DNA of 64,000 bases from positions 767,001 to 831,000 of the forward strand of contig VCAZ01000113.1 in assembly GCA_005784505.1 (NCBI GenBank), in the 5' to 3' direction. Below are positions 35,300 to 46,590 of the stretch, in pieces. How positions within the stretch are numbered: position 1 is the first letter of the stretch; each line of letters starts with the position of its first letter. Both the position numbers and the translations under genes were made by a program. A model generated the notes under the pieces. It did no database searches. It worked only from the letters and a program-made list of their open reading frames with translations, and was not told the DNA's origin. The DNA comes from Bagarius yarrelli (lineage: Eukaryota; Chordata; Actinopteri; Siluriformes; Sisoridae).

Positions 35300-35410
35300 G
35301 GTTGTTTGTCTTTATGTGGCCTTGTGACGAACTGGCGATCTGTCCTATCGCCCAATGACAGCTGGGATAGACTCCAGCAGATCCCTGTTACCCTGATTAT
35401 GGATGAATGG
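35140..35410 (+). repeat. dispersed retroposon family C, with internal (TG)n
   Basis: CCATGTTCTCCCTGTACTTG, CGGTTTTCTCCTACAGCCCA, (TG)n at 35261-35288, then ACTGGCGATCTGTCC and GACTCCAGCAGATCCCTGTT with a GATGAATGGA end. This is a very common teleost repeat. Related pieces occur at 50655-50890, 52715-52850 and 61585-61720. Confidence 0.75.
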
Positions 35411-36508
35411 AAGTGTGCAAATAGATATTTTTTACAGCACTGTACATTGTATTGATTTTTTTAACTCACAATGTAAAAACACAACAGGACTTAATGTTTC
35501 TATTTGCATTTTATTTTAATAAAAATAAGGGTACAGCTCCCATGTATTAATAACAGCCCAGGTATCAACAGTCCTCTATAGAGCTCTGAATTCATAGCAG
35601 AGCATTTATCAGCAGAAATGCCGTGTGTCACTGAGGAACACATCTAATTGAAGCCATCCATCCTTCAGAAAGGGGGACCAGAGGGATGAAGCTGTTAAAA
35701 AAATATATTAAAAAAAAATAACCACGCCTTATATATTGGTAGCTGGAGGCAGCTAGTTAGATTGCTGGAACAACAGAACCAGAGTGGTGCGTCATACTCT
35801 TAGGGGCTTAAAATTGGAGCAGAATACGTGTTATAGATTCATATATTTGTGTTAAAACTAACTCCATTTTGTACTGTGTGCTTGCAGAATGTAGCATAAC
35901 ACGTTGCTGCCTCTTCTTAAATAAGGAGAAATCAATCAATAATAGCTTGTGATGAGGCCCAACAAAAGCATTTTTAAAAACAGCACATCCAGAGCTGTTG
36001 TATGTCTCCAATACCACAACAATTTAGTAGTTATTGCATTATTCAATATTCATAAAAAAAGATACAGTATTAACTTAGTGACCCAAACACTGTTTGAGCT
36101 TTGGAAATCTAGTTGAAATCATGGGAATTTATTACAGAAGTAAGAGCTTTTTTTAACAGCTGTTTAAAAATATGCATAAATTTGATGCCAATACTTTTGT
36201 CCACAAGTGTTTTAGTAACATATAATAAGACAATGAGACCAGCATATAAACTTGTTTTTTAATATTTTGCAACTCTCACTTGCTTTTTTTATCTTAAGGG
36301 TATCATACACGGGGACTCTTAACTCGTGTCCGAAATCACATACTTCCATAGTATATCGTGTGTAAAACTAAGTATACAAGACATTAACATTTGCATTTAC
36401 TTTATTTAGCGACACGCTTATCGAGGGGGATATTAAAAAGTGCTTTAAGAGTAGTATGTCCAAATCCTGCAAATTGCAGTACGAGAAAAGTTTCCTGATG
36501 ACCTACAT
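35411..36508. other. intergenic stretch
   Basis: A CCAATACTTTTGTCCACA DNA-transposon terminus scrap lies near 36190-36208; otherwise nothing is recognised. Confidence 0.45.
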
Positions 36509-36682
36509 AAACAGCATTTGGCAGACGCCCTTATTTAGAGTGACTTACATTTATTTCTTTTATACAGCTGAGCAATTGGGGGTTGGGGGCTCAGTGGCCC
36601 AGGCATGGTTGGGCTGGGCATCGAGCCCACAATCTTTGCCTTGGTAGTCCAACATCTCAACCACGAGCCACAACTTCCCCCA
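36509..36682 (-). mobile_element. SINE family A copy
   Basis: CAGCATTTGGCAGACGCCCT, CTGAGCAATTGGGGGTTGGG, CATCTCAACCACGAGCCACA. Confidence 0.8.
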
Positions 36683-36690
36683 GGGAAGGA

Positions 36691-36691
36691 C

Positions 36692-36727
<36 letters not shown>
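36691..36727. repeat. (CTA)n microsatellite
   Basis: About 12 CTA units directly beside the SINE. Confidence 0.95.
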
Positions 36728-38294
36728 TACATTAGAATAAAAACATTGTTCCTTGTAGTTAATTTCCACTCACCACAAATGACCTTAAAAGAACCGGTCA
36801 AAATGTCTAATACGTAGAAAAGTGGATAATACATAAGTATATATGAAGTGTTTTGCAGCAGCACAGACTTGAATCAACATTAGGAGAGTAACCCCTGTCG
36901 TGAAAATAATTGTATAACAAGGATGTAAGAACTGTATGTGCTTCTTCTGGTGACCTGTTTAGTTCTTTATATCTCGTTTTGTCGTCCCCCCTTTCATCTT
37001 CTTCTTTTTTTATTTTAATAGTTATGTTGAAAAGAAAGAAATAACTAAAAGTTAATGAAGGGTGGGCAAAAACTATACTAAAAGTAGAGCTACCTTTCGC
37101 ATGTTTTAGAAGTGAACTTATTGCTTAAAATTAAGATTCCTTCCATAAGAACTTCCATATTAACAAGCACAGAAAAGTTTTTAAAATCTGTTCATTTCTC
37201 TTCGGTTATGTAGATCATCCACCATATACTGTAAGTGGGCGTATGAGCTTGATAAACTTCTGATCAGGAATTTAACAGTTCTGTGCTATGATGAAAAGTG
37301 AATGTACTCTCAATTTGTTGGTCAAAGTTCTCAAGTTCTTTTCGTTTAAACTTGTGTGATTTTTTTTTTCCTCTTTTAAGCTTGTCATCTAACACGAGAA
37401 AATCACATTCCTAAAACTGGCTATAAAACAAAAAGGTTTAGGCAGCGGAGGCATGTTTTTGAAGACTGCTAACCTCGAGGGAAAAAAGAAAGTCTTTTCT
37501 TCTGTAATGGGGTTGTGTTTATTTTGATGTGTCTTCCTTGCGGAAATTTTCTTGTTTTAATAGCAGTGAGCTGATGAGCAAACAGCAGCATGCCTGAAGC
37601 AGAGAGCAAGGCCTTGCTCCATGGGATATCTTTTTTCATCTTTGCTTCCAAAGAATCTTTCCTCATTATTATATCGCTGAGGTCATGTCGGAAATAGCTG
37701 CATGAAGGGATGATTGGTCCGTGTACTTGGCGGCCAACGGATTTTCCTTTTGAAATTAGTTTCCAATTATCATTCTTAAATATAAGAACAAAAAAATTGG
37801 GAAATAAATAGTTTTTTCCTTTTTTTTTTGCATAGATTATAGAAAAGTGAAAACGTTGTCCAACTATTACCCGGTGTCCAATTTTTTTGTTGGACAATGG
37901 GTAACATGTGCCTATAATAGAGTTCTGGAATTAAAATAACCCGTGTTAAAATCACATATCCTAATTTTAGGTAGTCTTGGATTAAGCGTTCGGTTTATAC
38001 ATTTGAAACATGGCTTTGCATAAATATGCAGGTCTTATAGCTGAAAAAAAAAAACAACTGGACTGACTTGTGGTGATATTGACTTTTTCCCTGACAGCCG
38101 TTGAAGTACCCAATGGTATTTTTGGAATAGGTTTTTAAACATAGCCAACAAATTAATTCTAGGCTACACAAACTAAATAAAATAATAAGTCAGACATGTG
38201 TATACATACTATAGAATTTAGTTATTTATATATCCCCTCCCCAGACTGGATTGTCTTTTGGTCTAAAATTGATTATATCTATCTGCATAAAAGG
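36728..38294. other. intergenic stretch
   Basis: A 142-codon open frame on the minus strand (37469-37897) has no recognisable motif and is treated as chance. Confidence 0.4.
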
Positions 38295-38650
38295 GTTAAA
38301 GCTTCTGAGTGCAGAGTATCTAAAGTGTTAAGAGATATTCACCAAACCTACCACACTGCAAAAAGACAGCAATTAAGGTCAAATAGCTCTGTTTTGTTTT
38401 GTATTTTCCATAGCACACTGGTGATTCGGGATCTAATCATCCAAATGAATGAATAATGTGTTTCTTACATTTTGCCCAAAATCTAAACCATATACTCTAC
38501 ATGGCTGAACACATGGGTCACCAGCTGCATTTAGATCAAAATAAGAAGCTTGTTATGTTTGAAGTGACCCATGTAATGGCTGTTGATGGTTTCAGCAAAA
38601 AGGTGGTCAGTTACTCCACCATGCCAATAAAAAAAACAATATATTTATTC
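38295..38650 (+). pseudogene. integrase-core (DDE/RNase H fold) gene relic, 5' part
   Basis: VKASECRVSKVLRDIHQTYH (from 38295) and, after an unrelated or intronic gap, NLNHILYMAEHMGHQLHLDQ from about 38473, then NKKLVMFEVTHVMAVDGFSK and KVVSYSTMPIK. The pair HLDQN..KL and VDGFS matches a group of fish proteins with an integrase-like core whose first two strands carry the first catalytic Asp. The reading continues at 39290-39720 after an LTR-like block. I recognise the family but not a named gene. It behaves like a transposase-derived gene and is decayed here. Confidence 0.6.
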
Positions 38651-38671
38651 ATGAGGCAGTGTACAGGTAAT

Positions 38672-39050
38672 GTCACAGACACCCCAGGCTCCACCACGAT
38701 TCAATGCTCACCTTCCACAGAATACTAATCACATGCACCTGCACCTCATTCATTATTATTCTACTCTTCCTATTTAAAAGTCACTTACCTTAGTTCACTG
38801 TCTGGTCTCAACAAAGAAAGTAGGACTTTATCTCTTGTGTTTCCAAGGTTTCGTCTAACGCTTCCAAGTGCACGATTACAGATTTAAATAGACTTCAAAG
38901 GACTTCTGGGTAATCCTATGTTTGCTTAAGTTCTCCTTTCATTTCAAAGACTCTACATTTGATAAGTCCGCAGTCTGCTGTAAGTGTTTACTTCTGGAAT
39001 AAAAGAGAACTGTTTGATTCTAACAGAGTGTTTTAAGTCTACTTCCCGTT
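38672..39050 (+). repeat. LTR-like block interrupting the integrase-core relic
   Basis: It begins TGTCACAGACACCCCAGGCT, has TTCCTATTTAAAAGTCACTT as a TATA-like element, a GGAATAAAAGAGAACTG poly(A)-like signal near 38997, and pyrimidine- and C-rich stretches like solo gypsy LTRs of fish. The ends and target duplication are not clear. Confidence 0.45.
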
Positions 39051-39289
39051 AGGTTAAATAATTTTACTAGTAGTATTGGTTCTCAAAATTTTTAGGGCGG
39101 ACTTGTGACTTAAATGTATTTTAATACAAGGTGGTTTGGTCTTGTAAATGATAAAGAAATTAGCCAGTTTTCAGGTTTTTCTATTTTTTTTTAATAAATT
39201 GTTACCTCTATGGCATCTATGACATAGACTATTGCTGTTTGTTTGAATGTTATGGGTTTTTTTTGTCGGTGATTTATCCTCAGACCTGC

Positions 39290-39725
39290 TATGCTTTCTA
39301 TGGGCTATGGGAGCAGGTCAGAGTTGACTGTGGAATAGAGTTTTACCTGACATTATTCCTCCAGGAAAAGCTAGCAGAATCAATCGTCTAAGGCAGCCAT
39401 ATATTCGAACACCTTCTACAGGGGTAAGATAAATGTGTTGTTGAACATCCTAGTTTCCTGCAATTAGGGCATTGTGTTAAGACTGTTAGCATATTTACAC
39501 TATTCTTAAAACATAGACAGAGCCATGTGGTCAGAGGTGAATGCCAGAGTCAACTACCCTTTGGTACAGCTGTTGGACCAGGAGGAACTGGTCATGAAGG
39601 ACAACATATTTTTTTTTATTAGTTTTAGTATTGTGTGTCAAATCTGACATGCCAGATGGCTAGGATTGACATCAGAAATGTCACAGAGGTATGGAATGCA
39701 CACGAGATTCCAGATATGAGTTATT
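39290..39725 (+). pseudogene. integrase-core gene relic, 3' part
   Basis: LWEQVRVDCGIEFYLTLFLQ followed by EKLAES (about 39306-39390) carries the second Asp region. After a gap with intron-like edges (GGGGTAAGAT and AACATAG), RAMWSEVNARVNYPLVQLLD and QEELVMKDN (about 39514-39605) follow, then VSNLTCQMARIDIRNVTEVW and NAHEIP (about 39627-39707). The pieces are collinear with 38295-38650. Stops and a T-run expansion at 39608-39618 break the frame. Confidence 0.6.
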
Positions 39726-40690
39726 TTATTGACTGGCTGCATTAGAACCATGTGTTGTTACTTAAGCAGTTTAAATTATATTTTGCTGTTTTATTTTAAT
39801 TTTTAAATTTGATTTGCAAAACTAGTTCAACGACATGCATATGTGACAGTCTATCCTTTTGGAATATTCTTCACATGTCTCTATTCTACAAAACCTATTT
39901 GGTGTAAATAAGTTTTATATCAATTATATTCTGTTTTGACATATGTGATGCTGTGAGAGACAAACCAAAATAAAATGGCAATGAAAGTTATAACCTATCT
40001 GTAATTCCTTAAATCTCACTACTCACACTTTTGTCTTAAAGGAAAGGAAATACCAAATAAACTGGCTAAATAAGGGTGTCCGGCAGAAAACCATCTGCCT
40101 GTTGGTACTGTTGCTGGTGACCTTTATGAGCATTAAGTGGGATAAGCCCTGAAAAGGAAATCAATTTTTGGATGTGATCCTTTCCCATCTGACGAAACTC
40201 AACAATGAATTGAAATGGGGGTAAGTTTGGTTCTTACTCTGACTTTTCACAACATCCAAAATGTAATTAACCATAATTATGGCTTATGTCTTATTGATCT
40301 AACCAGAAGCTGTGTTTGACCTGTTACAAGTGACCTGCAATGGCCAATAAAACAGTATACTGCAAAATTTATTACAAAACTGTAAAACATGTTTTCTAAA
40401 TATCCTTAATGTATCAAAAACTATGATATCCTGTCCACAGACTATCATCGTCTTTCAGCATAACTCATTTGCCTCCCCGAAGGGAGTCGAAAGTACAAAG
40501 TCAGCGCATAATTAAAATATCTGCTTTTTACATGTTTTCCCAAATTCTATTTATAGACGCATTTGAAAAAAATCGTTTTTTGTTTCTACAATTAACCAGT
40601 TGAGTTCAAATTTAAATTTAAACAGTCGACCGGCACAGATATTTTTTACTTATTTTTTACTAAGACTATAAACCCTTACATATTAATATT
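39726..40690. other. intergenic stretch after the integrase-core relic
   Basis: About 40040-40085 may still hold the degenerate end of the relic (KEIPNKLAK). Nothing else is recognised. Confidence 0.4.
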
Positions 40691-41310
40691 GTCCTGCTAC
40701 CACCGCTTCCCCCAGCCAGCAGGCCCTATCTCCTTAGCCCCGGAGTTAGCCCCCTGCAAGGGTTGCATTGGCCCCGAGACAATCAGGACCCTCAGCCAAG
40801 CCAGTCCACCTGGCTATTTGCAGGAAGGTGCAGGGCCATCGTCAGGACATTAAAAAACCTCAAAAGGGTTTAAAGCATTCCTGAGGTTGGTGACCCAGGG
40901 ATGAGATTACGGGCCGGTTTGGATGCTCCCCCAGAGAGGGTACGTGGTCAGGCTCCTATCTCACCACCCCGAGCTAAATTCTCCTCTACTGGGTTAAACC
41001 TCCAGTGGCAAGGACGCTCACTGTCCAACCTCCCAATCCTCCCCAACCAGCCACAGCTTTCCCATCCAGAGTACTTAGAGTGTGTCTGGTTCGCTCTCGG
41101 CACTACACAGGTCTCCCAGCAAGACATTAAAAGATGAGTGAATGAAACACTAAGGCTAACACTAAGGATCTTTGCCTACATATATCCTTCCCCCGAGTGG
41201 GAGGAGATGAGGCTCAGTGGTCGCTGGTAGGCCATGAGGTTGAGTAAGGCTCTGCTCAACACGCTTGCTTCCTGAAGGCTCTTACCCTCGGTAGACCCCC
41301 GATGCAAAAA
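40690..41310. other. GC-rich patch of unknown nature
   Basis: About 600 bp with clearly higher GC content than its flanks, containing CCCCGAGACAATCAGGACCC, a short plus ORF at 40901-41137 and poly-C runs. It does not match any repeat I know and no splice sites or motifs make it a convincing gene. Confidence 0.45.
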
Positions 41311-41851
41311 ATATTTAAACTGTCACATTCTACTTACAAAACTTACAAAAAAAGGAGTGCTTAATATTGCCTGTGTGACTGCATCTGTATATTTAGTAAC
41401 TGGTGATTGAACAAACTATATGAAATCCAGATGCTGGTGTAATAAGCTGAAAAACACTGTGCTATAATGTGAAAGCAGAAAAACACAAAAGGATATTGTT
41501 ACAATAATCCATATAACTCTTTATGAACTCTATGGGATAGGTTCTAGTGCATTTTATAGCATAAATGTACTCGTTTGAATTCATCTGAAGGTAGTCGTGT
41601 GAATCTAGGACAGCATAGTGCGAGTGCGAGATAGGTAAACAATTTGCAAGCCTAATAGACTTTTCTGTTTTCTTTTACAGCACAATGCAGAGTTCAATCA
41701 AATTACAAGCAAAAACTTCAAGCAGGAATTTTTACATGCACTTGATCAATATGCTTCACCATTTCTGTATATTTTTGAGAGCAAGATAGGGGCTGTTGGA
41801 AAAACTGTGTGCTGGGAATCCAACCCGATGTTCAAATTAGCAATCCAACTG
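41311..41851. other. intergenic stretch with one unassigned open frame
   Basis: An acceptor-like TTTTCTTTTACAG precedes a 57-codon open stretch at about 41682-41852. I do not recognise the encoded sequence. Confidence 0.35.
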
Positions 41852-42200
41852 TAATGTTTTGGGTTGTTTTTTGGTTTTCATGTTTTGTTCATGTTTCATA
41901 TTTATTGTCTTATGCCTAGGCTAAGCAATGCTAGCTAGCATAGCTAGGCTAGGCAGTTTGTTTTGTTTACTTCTTTGTTCCACATGTCTTCCTGTCATGT
42001 GCTTCCCTTGTCCTTGTGTCATTGATTAGTTTGGTCATTATTGTTCATAGGTGTTCCTTGTTTAGTTCTGTCAAGTCAGTCTTGTTTAGTTCATGTTTGT
42101 TTGCTAGTGTGTCTATGTATTCAAGTTAAGTTTAGTTTATATTTTTGTATGTTAATAATTTTGTACTGCACCCTATGGTTCTCAATATACATCTTACACC
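41852..42200 (+). repeat. LTR-like dispersed repeat, copy B
   Basis: TGTAATGTTTTGGGTTGTTT, then GTCTTATGCCTAGGCTAAGC, AATGCTAGCTAGC and AGGTGTTCCTTGTTTAGTTC. It is collinear with copy A at 7547-8041. Confidence 0.45.
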
Positions 42201-42337
42201 AACACTGTAACCAGTGCACTACCAATTCTACTTGCTTTTTTCCTAAACTAAATTGTTACTGTCTTAGCTAATTTCATATTTATTGTTATTTTATACATAG
42301 TGTGAAATGTAATTATATTTTCTTTTTTTTTTTCCAG

Positions 42338-42407
42338 TTCACTGACATCACAGCAAAGCCCACAGCAATTCTCTTTGGCACTACCACTTACCTATATAAC
42401 AGCACTG
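42338..42407 (+). CDS. candidate internal exon of an unidentified gene
   Basis: A strong polypyrimidine acceptor (TTTTCTTTTTTTTTTCCAG) precedes a 70-bp open segment that ends in a consensus donor CACTG|GTAAGT. In phase 0 it reads FTDITAKPTAILFGTTTY and then LYNST. The sequence is stable and hydrophobic/Thr-rich but I do not recognise the family. No partner exon was found with confidence in the window, so it could be a lone exon of a large-intron gene or chance. Confidence 0.3.
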
Positions 42408-43696
42408 GTAAGTACCTTTACTATAACCCCTACACATGCATTACATTATGCTTCAGTCAACGCTTCAATTTTGGACTAGAATATAGAATATATAATTCTG
42501 CTTTTGTTCCATTTTTCTTAATTACTCCTTTGTATTGCTAAAAATACAACATTGTAGACATTTGACTAGATGAGCAACAATTTTGATTAGCTATATGTAG
42601 AACATAGTCCCAATTCTTTAAGTGACATCAACTTTTGTGAGATTTTTCCATTTTTAAAGTAACAAAGCTACATTATAATGATCTTTTTTTGTTTGGTACG
42701 CCGTAGTACCTAAAGAGATGTAATATAACATATAATTCAAAATTGGTTGGTTTGTGTTTTTTAGTTTACTTGAAATGTTTAAGACAATCGGTTTCCTAAT
42801 ATTTTCCTTTTAATGTGAACACTAATAAAAGATTAACTCAAATAATAGTTGTAGGTCATTACTAAAGTGTACTTGATTAACAGTTTGTCTCTTAAAAATA
42901 CTTAAACTTGAAAATAATAGTCTACTTGCTAATTTTAGGGCAATCGGTTTTCTCAGTTTTTCTAAGTCAACTTAATACATTTTACAGTGTATCGTTTCGT
43001 CTTTCTTTCGAATGAAGAAAAAAAAAAATCACGTCAAATGTACATCTCTAAAAATAATCTGTTCCGATGATTATGGAACTAAGTAATAACTGCGTAATAA
43101 CTGTTTTTGGCTCCCTTGCCGAGTGGAAAGATCTTTTTACGCCGACGTTAACACCCTGTTCCAACCTAGAACTAAAAACAGCTGTCCCTTACTTCCCTCC
43201 TCACTTCCACATCGGAAAATCCTTGGTCAACTTATGATTTTCCAATAGTCCTGCATAAGATAGTCTTCTGATTTTCCAAGAGGAAGCACCATGGGTAACT
43301 GACAGAAGTGTTCTGAATTAAAACAGGATCCAGTCATGTTCTCTGTTCTCCCCTGTCATGCTTTTATATTGCCCCTACAGGGGGCAGCAGCGAGCAGGAA
43401 GCATAAAGTACAGGCATCTCATCGACATTCAGACAGCACACTCCGTGAATAAGCAGTCTGTGACTGGGGAGTCTCTGGCCATGATTTTTGGAGTGAACGA
43501 GACAAGGTTATGTGGTGTCTGAAATATTGTCACACAATCATTCATCTACCGAGAGGCAAGAAAAAATTTTAACGCTTCTCCATCCTTTCATCTGCATTAA
43601 AAACTATGTTATAATTAATAGCATTATATACAAACATTATGGTTGTCTGAAGGTCATTTATTCAAGGTAATTTAGGGTAATGAACTGTATAGTATA
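42408..43696. other. intergenic or intronic stretch
   Basis: Nothing recognised. A less AT-rich part spans 43120-43560. Confidence 0.4.
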
Positions 43697-43770
43697 GTAT
43701 AGACACAATGAGCTATACACACACTATATAGACAAAAGTATTAGGACACCTGACCATCACATGCATATGT
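43697..43770. repeat. DNA-transposon terminus fragment
   Basis: ACACACTATATAGACAAAAG and TATTAGGACACCTGACCATC form the terminal sequence of the Tc1/mariner-type non-autonomous family also seen at 29083-29965. Confidence 0.6.
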
Positions 43771-44115
43771 GTTTTGAAAGATCCTGTTTCAGATTTAGCT
43801 TTACTCCCGCACCTCTGGGAGAACTTTTAATTAGACTCCAAATGGTTTTGATGATTTATCCATCCAGGAAACTAGGATTTAAATGTTTTATGCACAGATG
43901 GTGCATTGACATGCTTTTTAGTTTAAGTGGAGGCTATATATACTATTTACATTGCTATTAATTGCCATATAAAGAGATGATCTGGATGAGTGGACATGTT
44001 ATCTGCCCCTTGTTTAGCTGTTGGTGTTGGTGTTTTGCTATCTGACAAACAGAACAAGGAGTTTAGCATGTGATTAGCGCTCATGTTTGCATGCATATGA
44101 GCAAAAAGTTATTTA

Positions 44116-44272
44116 TAGATTTACATGTATGGCATTTGACAGACCCCCAACCCATCTGACTTACATTGATCTCTTTAATAAGTAATTAGGGCTTAAGGCC
44201 CTTGCTTAGAGGCCCAGCGGTGGTAACTTAATGTTACTCGGAAGCAAACTACTGCACTACCACTTACCTATA
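44116..44272 (-). mobile_element. SINE family A, degenerate copy
   Basis: GGCATTTGACAGACCCCCAA, GGGCTTAAGGCCCTTGCTTA, CTGCACTACCACTTACC. Confidence 0.7.
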
Positions 44273-45545
44273 TAATGAATTAGAAATGCGCTTTGTCGGT
44301 GGTATAAATTTCTTTTCTTGCTGGAGTTAAAAGGAGAATTATACACTCCAGCAGTGTAGTCAAGATTGTGTGACACACACACACATATTCATCTCTCACC
44401 CTTCTAATTTTTTGATTTCACATTATTTAATCATTCCTCAATCCTCTATATTTTATTTCTTTTTTTTTTGCTCTTACTCTCTTTCTCTGTCCCGCTCTTT
44501 TCTCTGGTCATGGGAAACCCTAGATGTAATTAAGAGCCTAATGGAGAGCACTCTGTAAGGATGCTATCAGCCAGAAGTGCCATTTTTTTCAATTCTGAAA
44601 GCAACATCAGTCAAACACAGATGCCTCCCTGTAGTATATTGCTGACATCAGCGTGTGTGTGTGTGTGCGGTCTATTCCATATCCTGGCATGTTGGTTAAA
44701 CTGACTAATACTCACCCACTCCTCCTCTATTCAGGCTAGTTCTTCACTGTATGCTGGTCATGCACATCTTCCTCCTCGAAGCTGTTCCATAGTGCTTTGC
44801 TTTCTGCTTGATCTAGGCATTGATCTGCTGAATGTGCTGGCTACAAAAAGGTCAGACAGCAGATGAAGCCTGTGACAGGTGGAGCCTATATTGATTGGCC
44901 GTGTGCATGTATGTGTATGTGTGTTCTGGTTTGAAATGGACCCTTTTTACATTTTAATGCTCTGGAACCAGCATTTATATCAAGACTATTATCCTCAGGG
45001 CAGCAATTACCAGGAAAGAAAAACGTCCGGCTGGAATCTGGTCAAAATGAAACAGGGGCTGCTTTCAATAAGCTGTTATATATCTTAAATTCAGGCATAA
45101 TGATGTTTGTAACAAGGTCTGAATAGATTGTGCTGTTTCACTGGGAGACCTACTGTACCTTCAGCTCAAAATATAAGCTATTTGCAGAATTTTATTTAGC
45201 TGGTAACACATTTAAAGATACTTTTATTTAACTTCATGGCAGCTTTATAAGCCCTTTATGAACCCTAGAAGACCTACATAAACAGCTTAATATTGATTAG
45301 AAGTTTGGATTATTTTACCGCCATTTTTATTAGCCTGCTTGTTTTTAGACACCCGTATGTCATTCTTTTACCTGACCATTTCCATCCCAGACAAGTTTTA
45401 AAAACAGATGGGCGACCACCACTAGGTGCTAATTCCGAGAATACAAAAGTATATGCTGTCAACATTTTACCTGTACTGCATTTAACTGTATTGCAAATGA
45501 CATCAAACTGTGACATTTACATGTTCTACACCATAAGACTATTAT
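44273..45545. other. intergenic stretch
   Basis: Short (CA)n at 44373-44384 and (GT)n at 44652-44667; no gene. Confidence 0.45.
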
Positions 45546-45725
45546 GTGGGAAGTGGTAGCACAGTGGTTAAGGTGTTGGACTGCTATTTGGAAGATCAGC
45601 ATTCGATTTCCAGCACAACCAAGTTGCCACTGTTGGGTCCCTGAGCAAGGCCCTTAAACCTCAATTGCTTAGTTGAATAGAAGAGGTTAATGTAAGTCTA
45701 ATTCTGCAAATTTATATGTAAATTT
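45546..45725 (+). mobile_element. SINE family A copy
   Basis: Head GGGAAGTGGTAGCACAGTGG, TTCGATTTCCAGC, body GCAAGGCCCTTAAACCTCAA. The tail is degraded after GAGGTTAATGTAAGTCT. Confidence 0.85.
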
Positions 45726-46388
45726 CATAACAATATGTGATGCGATCTGGGAAAATGCGTCGGATGTTGCACATTATTATTCAAGAACATATTGTACGTC
45801 CTCTTTGAAATATCTTGGAAAAATGCACTTGTTTAGTGCAGAAAAATAGCGATTTATTGTGACAAGCTTATGTTTAAGAAGACACACAGGGGAGGGGCAA
45901 AAATCTGCTTATAGCTTTCCCTCATTTAATACTGCAAATACAGTTCACCTATTGAAATAAATCATTTCCCTGAGGGCATCGATAACTTATTCTGGTGCTG
46001 TCAGGGCTCTAAACAATGTTCTAATGGACTATTTTAAATACGTAGATGAAATACCGATTGATGAGGTTATTAAAGAGGAAATTAGATAAAGGTATATGCT
46101 ATTACTGTGCTTGCTATTCTAAGTGTAGGGTACAAGCTACATTAGTCGTGCTATCGTAACATACAAGAGACAATTAAAAGTTCAGAGATTATGCCCAGGA
46201 TAAACAATGTAAAAATTAAAGTATTTGACTAAGTTGTTGTAAAATAATTTCAGTCGTATTGCCTGGACAATGTGGGGGAAAAGATTTGAATGTGTGGAGC
46301 TATATCTGAAGATCTGTCATCTATGTTATCACCATGCAGTGCTGATTCGGGAATGGTTTAAGGCACATCTGTGACCCACAACTTTTAT
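45726..46388. other. intergenic stretch
   Basis: Nothing recognised. Confidence 0.45.
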
Positions 46389-46590
46389 GACCCATACTCT
46401 CCTTTCCTCCAACTAAATGATGAATTCTATTGTACATTGAAGTGGAAGGTGTATGATATAACTGCAGCACAATATCAAGCCTGGATTCGTCATGCCAGAA
46501 GGTTTTTTTCCCACAGTGTCTGCACAATGAAGGATCTACTGTGATACAATGAAAATTTATGGCCAAATGTCGAAGCCCAGCTTGATAATT
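46389..46590 (+). pseudogene. IS630/Tc1-superfamily (DDE_3-type) transposase C-terminal relic
   Basis: The plus-strand frame reads PYSPFLQLNDEFY, then LKWKVYDITAAQYQAWIRHA and RRFFPTVS, with a stop after SAQ, followed by a degraded CDTMKIYGQ. The order YSPFLNPxEEFF...WKVYD...WIRHARRFFP is the C-terminal half of bacterial-like IS630-type transposases found in fish genomes. The catalytic NP-x-E motif is replaced by LNDE. A short deletion seems to have removed part of the segment between WKVYD and TAAQ. Confidence 0.6.

Noticed and set aside
37469..37897. 142-codon minus-strand ORF
   Set aside because: No motif, low-complexity Lys/Phe composition and AT-rich context; likely chance.
41682..41852. 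57-codon open stretch after an acceptor-like TTTTACAG
   Set aside because: No donor, no recognised homology and no link to the exon at 42338 that I can demonstrate.
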